Both the position numbers and the translations under genes were made by a program. The notes under the pieces are model-generated. The model did no database searches. It was not told the origin of the DNA and was given only the letters and a program-made list of their open reading frames with translations. Of a stretch of 62,458 nt of DNA, positions 43,832-52,306 are shown piece after piece; the stretch's first letter is position 1, and every line of letters starts with the position of its first letter. The stretch comes from a bacterium (GTDB lineage Bacteria; Chloroflexota; Chloroflexia; Chloroflexales; Kallotenuaceae). The stretch is from the NCBI GenBank assembly GCA_016781525.1, contig JADDQE010000016.1:1-62458 (forward strand), read 5' to 3'.

Positions 43832-44372
43832 ACAATGTCCCCTTGAGTACATGAGCATTGCGAGTGGTAGCTCAACCATCAGTCAGATGTTAACTTAAAA
43901 TATCATGACGCGTGGTAGCTGTCGCTAAGCGTGGAACAGTGGTCGGCCGCGAGGAGCGGGATTATGCTGGAACAGGCGACGAATTCAGGAGGAGCTAGCC
44001 ACCCTCCCCATACATATTAATTAACTTATTTGTGGCTATGTTAAATAAAAACAATTACCAAAGGGGGGACGAGCAGGAAGAGTGGGCCACGCCTGTAGTC
44101 CGGGCTGGCAGACGACACCATGACGAGATGATACCTTCGAAGGGGTTGCCGGAGTAGCAACGTTGGCGCAGTTCGACATGAGGGGTTCCTAAGAAATGGA
44201 CAACCAGGGTGCGACTCCGGCCGTGTCGTTCACCACCCGGAGCTGTTCCAAGGAGCGGCGCGACGAATCGACTGCGCAAGCTGTCCTCGGGACCCTACAG
44301 CTTATCGACCGCTGATAGTGACTTTGGCAGTAACAGCGAGAACGGCGATTCTTTTCGCCGTCGTTGCCGCGG
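43832..44372. other. 540-base intergenic region, AT-rich upstream part
   Basis: No supported gene. Around 44010-44060 it is markedly AT-rich (TATTAATTAACTTATTTGTGG), which suits the promoter region of the sugar operon on the minus strand, but I cannot place clear hexamers. The rest shows no repeat or terminator. Confidence 0.35.
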
Positions 44373-45209
44373 CTACTCGTGTTTTCGGACGATTGCTTCC
44401 TCGCCGATCATTTCCACAACCTGCCGACCATCTTGCTCGACCCACATACCGCAGGTTCCACCCCCGCCGCTCAGGTCAAGCTCCAACGGCGTTCCGTCCA
44501 TCCGCAGCGCTGGATGATAGAACTGGGCGACTTGTTCAGCAGCGCCCTCGATGTAGTGCCCGATCAGGGCCCGGCGAAACCGGTCAGGCGTGGTGTTCGG
44601 AAAGCTGCCGTGGACCAAGGCGCCATTGAAGAAGAGCACATCGCCGGCGGCCATAATGACTGGACGCACCGCGTGGTCCCGCGGCAACGGAACCGTCACA
44701 TCCGTAAAGCTTACACTCGTATCGGCTTTTGCAGTGCAGAGGAGCGGCCACGTATGGCTACCCGGCACGATCTGCATGCAGCCATTCGCTTCATCGCTAT
44801 CGTCAAGTGCCAGCCAGGCAGCCATACATGTGCCTGGCTGGGCTCGGAGATAGAAATTATCCTGATGCAGCGCCTGGCCGCGCGCTCCTGGAGGCTTGAA
44901 GTACAGCATAGTCTGCACGGCATACGGTTCGCGCCCTAGCAGTGCCGTCAGACAGCGGTTAAGTCGGCCATCCAACACCCACCGCAAGGAACGCTCATCC
45001 CAGCGATGCATATGGATCATTCGCGGGTAACGCTTGAGCGGATCGCCGTTCTTCGTATCCGCACCAGTCAGGTCTCCTGGATACGACCCGTGCTTCCGTA
45101 ACGTCATGTAATGCTCGCGATACTGCGCGATCTCATCGGAGCTGAACAGCTTCTTGACGACGACATAGCCGTTCTCTTGATAGAAGTGCTTGTGTTGATC
45201 AGTTATCAT
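44373..45209 (-). CDS. Phytanoyl-CoA dioxygenase (PhyH) family protein
   Basis: A 278-residue Fe(II)/2-oxoglutarate dioxygenase. Iron ligands are visible as HQDNFYLRAQPGT (His-x-Asp) and GALVHGSFPN (distal His), with the 2-oxoglutarate Arg in TPDRFRRALIGHY. The N-terminus has QENGYVVVKKLFSSDEI, typical of the family. It hydroxylates an unknown small molecule; PhyH genes near sugar operons often modify sugar-derived or secondary metabolites. The start at 45209 follows GGGGAGCGGTGCC. Confidence 0.88.
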   Translation of the reverse strand: MITDQHKHFYQENGYVVVKKLFSSDEIAQYREHYMTLRKHGSYPGDLTGADTKNGDPLKRYPRMIHMHRWDERSLRWVLDGRLNRCLTALLGREPYAVQTMLYFKPPGARGQALHQDNFYLRAQPGTCMAAWLALDDSDEANGCMQIVPGSHTWPLLCTAKADTSVSFTDVTVPLPRDHAVRPVIMAAGDVLFFNGALVHGSFPNTTPDRFRRALIGHYIEGAAEQVAQFYHPALRMDGTPLELDLSGGGGTCGMWVEQDGRQVVEMIGEEAIVRKHE

Positions 45210-45621
45210 GGCACCGCTCCCCGCACGCAACATTGGGCACTAATATAGCTAAGTACCCGACATTGTTGCATAGTAGCATATTCGAGTTTGAAGGGTGTCT
45301 CGTGTAGCGGAGATTCAGTCAAATGGGCATGGTAGTATCTAGCATGCGACTACGCGCCGCTATGGCTCCTGTCATGCAGGGAAGCTACGAAAGCAGCTCC
45401 AACGAAGGACGGGTGCGACCACACCGATTGCGCTACCCGCTCAACATCCTCGGCTGCACTGGCACTATCGCATTAGGTCAATGCGCAATCCAAATCCATA
45501 ACGTTTTCTTCTGCTCCGCGTCACCCGCAAGTGTAAAACCGTAGGCGTGCGCTTATGGTCAGCTCCCTTTATTGGCATGACCCTTGATGCCGAGGCAGCC
45601 AATGTTAGTAGGAGTACACAT

Positions 45622-46017
45622 ATGGCAACATTTCCCCAATCGCACCAAGACCTCCTCAACACGCAAGTTGCAGTGCTAGCCACGCATGGACACGACGACT
45701 ATCCGCAGGTCACGGCGCTCTGGTTCTTGTTCGACGACGACGGTCTACTCAAGCTGTCGCTCAATACTACCCGTCAGAAGGTGAAAAATCTCCAGGCGCA
45801 TCCCGAGTGCACGCTCTTTATGCTGGATCCGGCAAACCCGTATCGAACGCTTGAGGTTCGGGCACGCGCGGAAATCGCGCCGGATGAGGACTATGCGTTT
45901 GCCAAGAAGCTCGGTGCCAAATATGGTGGTGCTGATGTAAGCGCAAACGACGGTCCCGGCGAGATACGGGTCGTCGTAGTGCTCCGGCCGGTGAAGATAA
46001 ATACGTGGGGGAGTTAA
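45622..46017 (+). CDS. PPOX-class FMN/F420-dependent oxidoreductase (split barrel)
   Basis: A 131-residue protein of the pyridoxamine-5'-phosphate-oxidase fold. Seen: HQDLLNTQVAVLATHG, PQVTALWFLFDDDGLLKLSL, NTTRQKVKNLQAHPECTLFM, RTLEVRARAEIAPDEDY. This TTR-x-K-x-x-N-L motif binds the flavin phosphate; such short forms often use F420. The substrate is unknown. The ribosome site TAGGAGTACACAT is strong. Upstream in-frame sequence from 45547 lacks one. Confidence 0.88.
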   Translation: MATFPQSHQDLLNTQVAVLATHGHDDYPQVTALWFLFDDDGLLKLSLNTTRQKVKNLQAHPECTLFMLDPANPYRTLEVRARAEIAPDEDYAFAKKLGAKYGGADVSANDGPGEIRVVVVLRPVKINTWGS

Positions 46018-46157
46018 GCATCGATCCTTTCTCGGCACCAATCAGATTGGGTAGCTAGAGCTGCTCGCACCTGAAGCTAGACCTATGCGCTGGGCCAAGC
46101 TTTCCGATACAATAAAAGGTCGGCACATAGCTGCGTTCATTAGGTGGTCACCCTCAT

Positions 46158-47243
46158 ATGGCTCAATCTTTAACAATCGAGGCCGCGCTAGACGCCTGGC
46201 TTGCCGACGTAGCTGACATGCGCAGTGTTCAAACATACAAATCCTACGAGTATGCGCTGCGCTCGTTTCGCAGCTGGCTCCAGGTTCACGCATCGGATGC
46301 AACGCTGGCAATGCTTGACGTGGCCCTCCTGCGTGCTTATGTTCAGTCATTGCTCAACCGCCACCTCGATGCACGAACTCTCCATCAATATGTGGGCGTT
46401 GTAACCCGATGGCTGCAGGCGCTGGCTGACGGCGGTGAGGTCGCCGGCATTCCTAATCAACGTGGAAAGCTATTGACGCCGGCTGGCGTTCGCACGGTAC
46501 TCGAGCAGCTGCTGCCGCGGCTCCAGCCTGCTGTCGCGCCCCGTGTTCCCGATCTGCGACGCCTTCCCCTGTATTACCACGAGCAGCTGCAGGCGACTCC
46601 GCCGCCTGCTCCCGGCGCAAAACCGTCAGAGCAGCGTGGCTGGCTTAACCTCCTGCGTAACCGTGCGCTCGTCGTCACCCTCTTCTCGACCGGTGGCCGT
46701 GTGAACGAAATCTTGAGCATCGACGTCAAGCTTGTGCGCCGCAATGGACAGGTCGGCGATACAGTGCGCATCACCGGCAAGGGACGTAAGCAGCGCCCGG
46801 TTCATCTTAACGCGGCTGCTCGTCGCTGGCTTGGAGAATATCTCATCGCGCGCGACCCGTACTTTCCCGGCGCCAAGGCCCTTTTTATCTCGCACGGCCC
46901 ACGCGGTAAAGGGGAACGGCTATCCGACGTGTCGGCCTGGAAGATCGTTAAAGAGGCCGCGGAGGCGCTGGCCGAGATTCGAAGCGTCGAGGGGGCGGAG
47001 CCCGAGGAGATTAAGGCGCTGCTGGCAGTCTCACCGCACTCATTGCGGCACTTTCTGGCCCAGGCCATGCTCGACGAAGGCGCTGACTACAAGGACCTTA
47101 CAGCGGTTTTGGGTCACAGCTCCGCCGTTGTGACCGAGCAGTTTTATGCGCGACTGGGTGATGAACGGGTCATGGAAATTGTAGAAACGTTCGCCCCTGA
47201 GCCGGCCGCAGCGTTCCGCAGCAGCGACGAGCGTACGGAGTGA
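46158..47243 (+). CDS. Tyrosine recombinase (XerC/XerD-like phage-integrase family)
   Basis: A 361-residue recombinase. The SAM-like core-binding domain fills residues 5-95 (VQTYKSYEYALRSFRSWL). The catalytic set is complete: Arg in STGGRVNEIL, Lys in ITGKGRKQRPVHL, HxxR in SPHSLRHFLAQAMLDEG, His in LGHSS and Tyr in VVTEQFYARLG. Between the domains an insertion of about 35 residues (RRLPLYYHEQLQATPPPAPG) makes it longer than XerC/D (about 300). It may be a chromosomal Xer variant or an orphan integrase. No att-like repeats are seen next to it. Confidence 0.88.
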   Translation: MAQSLTIEAALDAWLADVADMRSVQTYKSYEYALRSFRSWLQVHASDATLAMLDVALLRAYVQSLLNRHLDARTLHQYVGVVTRWLQALADGGEVAGIPNQRGKLLTPAGVRTVLEQLLPRLQPAVAPRVPDLRRLPLYYHEQLQATPPPAPGAKPSEQRGWLNLLRNRALVVTLFSTGGRVNEILSIDVKLVRRNGQVGDTVRITGKGRKQRPVHLNAAARRWLGEYLIARDPYFPGAKALFISHGPRGKGERLSDVSAWKIVKEAAEALAEIRSVEGAEPEEIKALLAVSPHSLRHFLAQAMLDEGADYKDLTAVLGHSSAVVTEQFYARLGDERVMEIVETFAPEPAAAFRSSDERTE

Positions 47244-47286
47244 ATCGACTCCCGTCGCTGGTACGTCCTGGCGTTATGTTGACCCG

Positions 47287-47739
47287 TTACTTGTCGGGCT
47301 CGGATTGGCGCTCGGCTGACGCGGGCAAGCGATCGGCAAGTGCTAGAATTGCGGCCGTCGCGACCGCGACGATGACACCGAGCCACCAGAACCAGGTGCC
47401 GATGGCTAAGCCGATCGCACCGGTAATCCAGATTGCCGCTGCCGTCTTGATACCGTGGACGTCCGTACCACCCTTAAAGATCACTGCACCGCCGAGGAAT
47501 CCAATGCCTTGGAGCAGTCCCTGCAGGGCACGGCTGAGAGCCGCGGGATCGCTCCCCGATAAATGTTTCGCCAGGAGCATGTACGTCGCGCTGCCGAGGG
47601 CAACCATCATCATGCCGCTAACCCCAATCGCCTTGTGGTGTATGCGCCGCTCGTAGCCGATGAGCCCGCCCATGAGCGCGGCGATGGCCAGCCGAATGAC
47701 GATCAGCGTTGCTCCAAGGGTTTCGGTTTCGTTGATCAT
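47287..47739 (-). CDS. MgtC/SapB family membrane protein
   Basis: A 150-residue membrane protein with four to five helices and the MgtC motifs ALMGGLIGYERRIHHKAIG, SGMMMVALGSATYML and LLQGIGFLGGAVIFKGG. The family helps survival at low magnesium or acid pH by inhibiting ATP synthase or related targets; the C-terminal ACT-like domain of virulence MgtC is absent. The ribosome site AAAGGAGACGTCCA is strong. Confidence 0.92.
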   Translation of the reverse strand: MINETETLGATLIVIRLAIAALMGGLIGYERRIHHKAIGVSGMMMVALGSATYMLLAKHLSGSDPAALSRALQGLLQGIGFLGGAVIFKGGTDVHGIKTAAAIWITGAIGLAIGTWFWWLGVIVAVATAAILALADRLPASAERQSEPDK

Positions 47740-47779
47740 TGGACGTCTCCTTTGTTGGCTGACGATGTTGGAAAATAAA

Positions 47780-47790
47780 GATTATCGGTA
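47780..47790 (-). repeat. Intergenic motif TACCGATAATC (copy 4)
   Basis: On the minus strand the motif lies 40 nt upstream of the mgtC start and in its direction. GATAAT within it could serve as a -10 element, but no -35 is seen. Confidence 0.5.
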
Positions 47791-47889
47791 ACATCTATAG
47801 CCAGATATGCGCAGGACGTTCAATATCAAAGTCCGTGCCGAGTAAGAAAATGCCCGCTTGCAGCGATAGTAGGCGTCCCTTTTGGGAGC

Positions 47890-47895
47890 TATAAT
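47890..47895 (+). promoter_or_regulatory. -10 element giving a leaderless message for the GDSL hydrolase
   Basis: A perfect TATAAT ends 6 nt before the ATG at 47902, so transcription from it would begin at or next to the start codon itself. No Shine-Dalgarno is present. A clear -35 is lacking. Confidence 0.5.
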
Positions 47896-47901
47896 TACTG
47901 T

Positions 47902-48669
47902 ATGCGTCGGAGCGTACTCGTAACTGGGCTACTATGCCTGGCCCTGGTGACAGCTTGGTTTTGGGCAGGACCCCAAGCCCGAACCCATTCGTACACTCCA
48001 CTTGGGCCGGGCGATGTGTATGTTGCTCTGGGCGATTCCCTAGCTGCCGGCTTCACCGTGAGTCAACCTACAGATGCGTACGTTGCACAGATCATGGAAG
48101 AACTAAGGCGCACGCAACCCGTCGAGGTCCGAAACTTTGCCGTACCCGGGGAAACGAGTGGTACGCTTTTGCGGCGTCAGCTGCCGCAGGCAATCGGCTT
48201 TATTCAGCAGCGGCGGGCTGAAGGTAAACGGGTAAGTCCAATCACGCTCGACATAGGCGGCAACGACGCGCGTGGCGTGGAGCAGGCGAGTGACCCGGTA
48301 CGGCAAAGAACAATCGCAGCGATCGAAGCCAATCTTGGAGCAGCTCTCGACGAACTGATCGCGGCAACAACAACCCAAGAGGGCCAGCGCACCGCCGATA
48401 TCGCCGTGATGACCTACTATAACCCGTATCCGGGCGATCCCAGCGACGAGACGACACCGGCATACTGGACGGCACAGCTGAACTCTGCCATTACGCGTGC
48501 CGCCCTGAGACGTGGCGTCGCCGTCGCCGACGTAGCGACCGCGTTCGAAGGAGGAAAAGTTTACCGCTATACGTATATTGCAACCGGCGACATACACGCA
48601 AACTCGGACGGACATCAGCTAATCGCCGAGCGTTTCCTGGCCGCCCTAGGCTATGGCGAGACGCCGTAG
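47902..48669 (+). CDS. Secreted SGNH/GDSL hydrolase
   Basis: A 255-residue esterase/lipase-like protein. The N-terminus is a signal peptide or anchor (MRRSVLVTGLLCLALVTAWF). Block I YVALGDSLAAGF carries the catalytic Ser, block III TLDIGGNDARG the oxyanion Asn, and block V GDIHANSDGHQLIAE the Asp and His. It hydrolyses ester bonds, such as lipid or acetyl esters, outside the membrane. The family is sure; the substrate is not. The message seems to be leaderless. Confidence 0.9.
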   Translation: MRRSVLVTGLLCLALVTAWFWAGPQARTHSYTPLGPGDVYVALGDSLAAGFTVSQPTDAYVAQIMEELRRTQPVEVRNFAVPGETSGTLLRRQLPQAIGFIQQRRAEGKRVSPITLDIGGNDARGVEQASDPVRQRTIAAIEANLGAALDELIAATTTQEGQRTADIAVMTYYNPYPGDPSDETTPAYWTAQLNSAITRAALRRGVAVADVATAFEGGKVYRYTYIATGDIHANSDGHQLIAERFLAALGYGETP

Positions 48670-48701
48670 ATTGTGAACGGGGTAGACCGGGGTTGCGCTT
48701 C

Positions 48702-49112
48702 TCACGCCCCGAAGGGTGAGTACTGATACTGGCCGACAAGGAATGTAAGCAACACAAGAGCAACTACGCCCAACAACGTCAGCCCGTATCGGCGTGCCGC
48801 GCTGTCGGGTGCGCGGCGTGCCCGAGCTGTCACGGCCGATACAACTCCCACGGCGACGATACCCAGCAAATAGTGCAGCCAAAACCCTCCAACATAGCCT
48901 GCACCAAACGAGACCCAGGCCACGACAATTAATACCACGCCCAGCAGGAACTGCACCGAAGCACTAATCAGATCGGCGCGCAGGACAAGCGCCGTAGGGC
49001 CACCTGTACGAGCCATAAAGAGCAACATGCCCGCGGCAACGAGTGTCAGCAGCAGCGTCAGGCTACCAACTCCGTTATGGATCCCAGTTAAGATGCCATA
49101 CAATCCGTCCAT
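48702..49112 (-). CDS. Small membrane protein with four helices, unknown function
   Basis: A 136-residue hydrophobic protein with about four helices (GSLTLLLTLVAAGMLLF, ASVQFLLGVVLIVVAWVSF, WLHYLLGIVAVGVVSAV, YGLTLLGVVALVLLTFLVG). A conserved-looking His stands in the third helix (FWLHYLLG) and another in IHNGVGS; histidines in such positions can bind heme, but this is speculation. The start at 49112 follows AAAGGCAAATGC. It is convergent with the GDSL hydrolase gene. Confidence 0.75.
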   Translation of the reverse strand: MDGLYGILTGIHNGVGSLTLLLTLVAAGMLLFMARTGGPTALVLRADLISASVQFLLGVVLIVVAWVSFGAGYVGGFWLHYLLGIVAVGVVSAVTARARRAPDSAARRYGLTLLGVVALVLLTFLVGQYQYSPFGA

Positions 49113-49285
49113 GCATTTGCCTTTCACATACGAATCTCAATACGTTTAACCGCAAGAAAGGCGCACAAACCGTGCGTCTCTGCTACCATTGTAGCATGCG
49201 GCGCGGCCTGCATATGGAGGAGCCGCAAAATCATGCCGGCGGCGCGACGCGGATTGAGCTGAGTCAAGATAAGATAAGGAGCTGC

Positions 49286-50701
49286 ATGGGAACAGTCGGA
49301 TTGCAGTTTGCCGTTATCGTGGTGCTTATGATCGCCAGCGGTTTCTTCGCCGCATCCGAGATTGCCATTGTCTCCGCTCGGCGAGGTCGGCTTGAACAGC
49401 GCGCCGAAGCCGGCAGCGGTGGCGCTCGGGCTGCGCTCCAGCTCGCCGCGGAGCCAAATCGCTTTTTGGCAACGGTTCAGGTGGGCATCACCCTGATCGG
49501 CGTGGTCGCAGCTGCTTTTGGGGGCAGCGTCTTGGAGCAGCCGCTCCGGGAGTTCCTGCAACCGTATGTAAGTGCTCGGTATGTGCAGCCCCTAGCATTT
49601 TCAATAGTGGTGCTGCTGATTACATACCTGTCCCTGATTATCGGGGAGCTGGTTCCGAAACGGCTGGCGTTGCAAAATGCCGAGCTCGTCGCCGCGCGCG
49701 TTGCTCCAGTAATGCGCTTCGTATCGACGATCGCAGCACCCGCGGTGTGGCTGCTAGCGATGTCAACGCAGGGCGTGCTTCGGCTGCTCGGACGCGCTAA
49801 CGAAGAAGAGGAGCAGGTCACCGAGGAAGATATTTTGTCACTCGTACGCGAGGGAACCGCGGGCGGAACGCTTGAGGTAGCAGAGCGGGACCTTATCGAA
49901 CGTGTCTTTAACTTTACCGACGTCACGGTCCGCTCCATCATGACGCCGCGCACCGAGATTTTCGCCGTAGCCGAGGACCAGCCCCTTGATTCGATTGTGA
50001 CGCAGGTCATTGAAGCAGGCTTTTCCCGCATTCCCGTCTATCGTGGCTCGCTCGATACTGTGGTCGGTATTTTGTATGCGAAAGATATTCTGCGCGCAAC
50101 GCAGCTTGCACGTGAGACCGGCGAAGCGCCGAAGCTGGCAGAGCTGCTCCGGCTACCTGTCTTTGTCCTCGAGCACCAGCGCATCACTGCTGTCCTTCAA
50201 ACGTTCAAGCAAAGCCGTACCCATCTCGCGCTCGTCCTCGACGAATACGGGCAGACCGACGGACTGCTGACGCTGGAAGATGTGCTTGAGCAGCTCATGG
50301 GCGACATCGCAGACGAGTACGACGAAGCGGACACAATGGTTGTTCAGCGACCGGATGGATCGTGGCTCGTGGATGGGCTTCTAAGCTACGCCAACGCCGA
50401 GCAGCTCATCGGCCTTCCCGCGCGCTCCGAGCTCACGCAGCTGCCCAGCTTCGAAACGGTTGCCGGGCTGCTCCTGGCGCTGCTCGAGCATATCCCGACG
50501 ACCGGAGAGACCGCGCAGCTTAACGACTGGCATTTCGAGGTAGTGGACATGGATGGCGTTCGCATCGATAAGATATTGATCTACCACCGACCGCTCGCGG
50601 ATCCCGCCGCTCAGACCGACAGTGCGCTCGCTCTGGGCGGCATCCTGCCGGCCATCGAAAGCCGGCACGAGGCTGCCCAAAAACGAAACGGGCAGGAGTA
50701 A
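49286..50701 (+). CDS. CNNM/HlyC-CorC family transporter (hemolysin-like)
   Basis: A 471-residue protein: four-helix DUF21/CNNM domain (1-195, ASGFFAASEIAIVSARRGRL, SLIIGELVPKRLALQN), a CBS pair (about 215-345, RSIMTPRTEIFAVAEDQPL, LVLDEYGQTDGLLTLEDVLEQLMGDI) and a C-terminal CorC_HlyC domain (about 360-445). It probably exports Mg2+ or other cations. AAGGAG (49276-49281) precedes the chosen start; in-frame starts at 49196 and 49214 are possible. The stop codon lies in the loop of the hairpin that terminates the convergent L25 gene. Confidence 0.9.
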   Translation: MGTVGLQFAVIVVLMIASGFFAASEIAIVSARRGRLEQRAEAGSGGARAALQLAAEPNRFLATVQVGITLIGVVAAAFGGSVLEQPLREFLQPYVSARYVQPLAFSIVVLLITYLSLIIGELVPKRLALQNAELVAARVAPVMRFVSTIAAPAVWLLAMSTQGVLRLLGRANEEEEQVTEEDILSLVREGTAGGTLEVAERDLIERVFNFTDVTVRSIMTPRTEIFAVAEDQPLDSIVTQVIEAGFSRIPVYRGSLDTVVGILYAKDILRATQLARETGEAPKLAELLRLPVFVLEHQRITAVLQTFKQSRTHLALVLDEYGQTDGLLTLEDVLEQLMGDIADEYDEADTMVVQRPDGSWLVDGLLSYANAEQLIGLPARSELTQLPSFETVAGLLLALLEHIPTTGETAQLNDWHFEVVDMDGVRIDKILIYHRPLADPAAQTDSALALGGILPAIESRHEAAQKRNGQE

Positions 50702-50712
50702 GCTCCTGCCCG
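50680..50712 (-). terminator. Intrinsic terminator of the L25 gene, overlapping the CNNM 3' end
   Basis: A perfect 10-bp stem CGGGCAGGAG/CTCCTGCCCG (50689-50698 with 50703-50712) and a 4-nt loop. On the minus strand it is followed by TTTCGTTTTT, a good T tract for L25. The plus-strand stop codon TAA of the CNNM gene lies in the loop. Confidence 0.85.
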
Positions 50713-50734
50713 CTCGTGCATACCGCACAGGTTG

Positions 50735-51397
50735 TTACTCGGCCGTCTGGTCGTCGTCCGTCTCGGCGGTTGTAGCTTCCTCACCTGCAAGCTCGGGCTC
50801 ACCCATCTGCTCCTGCTCGGTGATCTTCTCTTCCTCTTCCGCCATCCGGGACGCGGTAATCGTAGCAACAGCCTCGTCCTCAGGTGTTAGCACTTGAACC
50901 TTGTCGCCCAGGTTAAGGTCGCGCACATGCAGAACCGTCGTGTAGTCCGTGATGCGGCTAATATCAACCTCGACAGCCTGCGGCAGGTCCGCCGGCAGTG
51001 CCTTGACATGCAGCGTGGGGTGGGGCAGTGACAGCACGCCGTCACCGCGCTCCACGAGCGGGTTTTCGCCAATCGCGACCACCGGCACATCCGCCACAAC
51101 CTCTACACGCAGATCAACAATCCGGAAGTCGACGTGCAAAAACTGCTGCGACACGGGATGTCGCTGTACCTGGCGTACAAACGCGCTCTGTGTACCGCCT
51201 GGCAGCTGCAGGTCGATCAAGGCCGTCCGGCCAACGCGGCGATAAACCAGACCAAACTCCTTCGCGTCGAGCTGGAATGTTTCGCTCTGGATGCCCTTGC
51301 CGCAGATTGAAGCGGGAACAAGCCCCGTTTTACGCAGGTTCTTGACTTTCTTTCCGGTAATCGCACGTGGCTCAAGCCGAAGTGATAGCTTGTCCAT
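50735..51397 (-). CDS. rplY: 50S ribosomal protein L25/general stress protein Ctc
   Basis: A 220-residue long-form L25. The N-terminal 5S-rRNA-binding domain shows LEPRAITGKKVKNLRKTG and LVPASICGKGIQ, and the TL5-type C-terminal beta domain shows HVDFRIVDLRVEVVADVPV and LPADLPQAVEVDISRI. The last 30 residues are a very acidic tail (EEEEKITEQEQMGEPE). It binds 5S rRNA in the large subunit. The ribosome site TTAGGAGGGCCAGACTG is strong; a terminator follows the gene. Confidence 0.95.
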   Translation of the reverse strand: MDKLSLRLEPRAITGKKVKNLRKTGLVPASICGKGIQSETFQLDAKEFGLVYRRVGRTALIDLQLPGGTQSAFVRQVQRHPVSQQFLHVDFRIVDLRVEVVADVPVVAIGENPLVERGDGVLSLPHPTLHVKALPADLPQAVEVDISRITDYTTVLHVRDLNLGDKVQVLTPEDEAVATITASRMAEEEEKITEQEQMGEPELAGEEATTAETDDDQTAE

Positions 51398-51521
51398 CAG
51401 TCTGGCCCTCCTAAAGGCTACTGCTGTTGGAATAGTAAGTTAACAGCCGGGGGATTGTAGCACGCGCCGCCACAACCTTCAAGGCCACACCGCCATTGTC
51501 GCTGCCCAGGCACTCGACGCG

Positions 51522-52214
51522 CTACGTGCTCCCGGGCGTCGAAGCTTTCATGCCACCCAGCGCCTCTAAAGCGTCCACTCGATTGCGCAATTGGCGATTT
51601 TCATTTTGCAGCTGATCGAGGTCGTTGCGCAGCGCCGTCAGCGCATACATTCGCACTACATCGTTCCAGGATGGTCGCTCCAATGCCGCAACAGCACGGG
51701 CAAATGCCGTTGGGCCGCGCAGCCGGCCGATCGTCCGCGCGGCCTCAGCTTCGACATAGCACGAGGGATCGCCAGCCTCGAAGCGCCGCCAAATTGCGTC
51801 GGCCACGGCAGCATCGCCTTTGAAGGCGGATAGGGCCTTGACCACGGCTCGGCGCACCCTCGAATGTTCGATTGAGAGTCCATCCAAGAGCGCCACCTTC
51901 GCCGTCTCGCCGCGTACCTCGCCCAAGGCCTTAGCGATCTCCACTCGGACGCCCCAAAAGGATTCGGTCCCCAGGGCCGCCACTAACGCCTCAACCGCCG
52001 CGCGGCTGCCATCCTTGGCAAGCTCCTGAGCCGCTTCGATCCGCCCTGCAACCGTCGGGTCCGCGGTTAACTGGTAGGTCAGCAGCTCCAGCGGTCGTTT
52101 GAAGTCCAGCGTCTTGAGCACATCGCCATGTAAAACCCAACCACCCTTGGGGTACAGAATTATTATGCTAGCAACGACACCTGGAGGTGCGCAAGGCTGT
52201 AGGGAGGCGGGCAC
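51522..52214 (-). pseudogene. Truncated M1-aminopeptidase-like C-terminal HEAT-repeat fragment
   Basis: A 230-residue frame. Residues from about 33 on (VLKTLDFKRPLELLTYQL, AGRIEAAQELAKDGSRAAV) match the start of the C-terminal helical repeat domain of long M1 aminopeptidases, followed by HEAT repeats (RVEIAKALGEVRGETAKVAL, RRAVVKALSAFKGD). The zinc peptidase domain with HExxH, normally about 500 residues upstream, is absent; instead the GH43 gene lies there. The C-terminus ends in a short coiled coil (DQLQNENRQLRNRVDALEAL). It may be a leftover tail or a stand-alone HEAT protein. No clear Shine-Dalgarno stands before the ATG. Confidence 0.6.
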
Positions 52215-52306
52215 GGAGCGGTCTCACCCATCGCGCACGTTGCGTCGTCCAACAATTCGACGCATAGAAAGGTCGTATTTCGCCGTGTCTAGTCGTGGTT
52301 AGCAAG

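Noticed and set aside
46158..47243. The tyrosine recombinase as integrase of the element at the tRNA-Lys scar
   Set aside because: It lies 46 kb away on the chromosome side of the junction, has no neighbouring att repeats and is Xer-like in its conserved residues.
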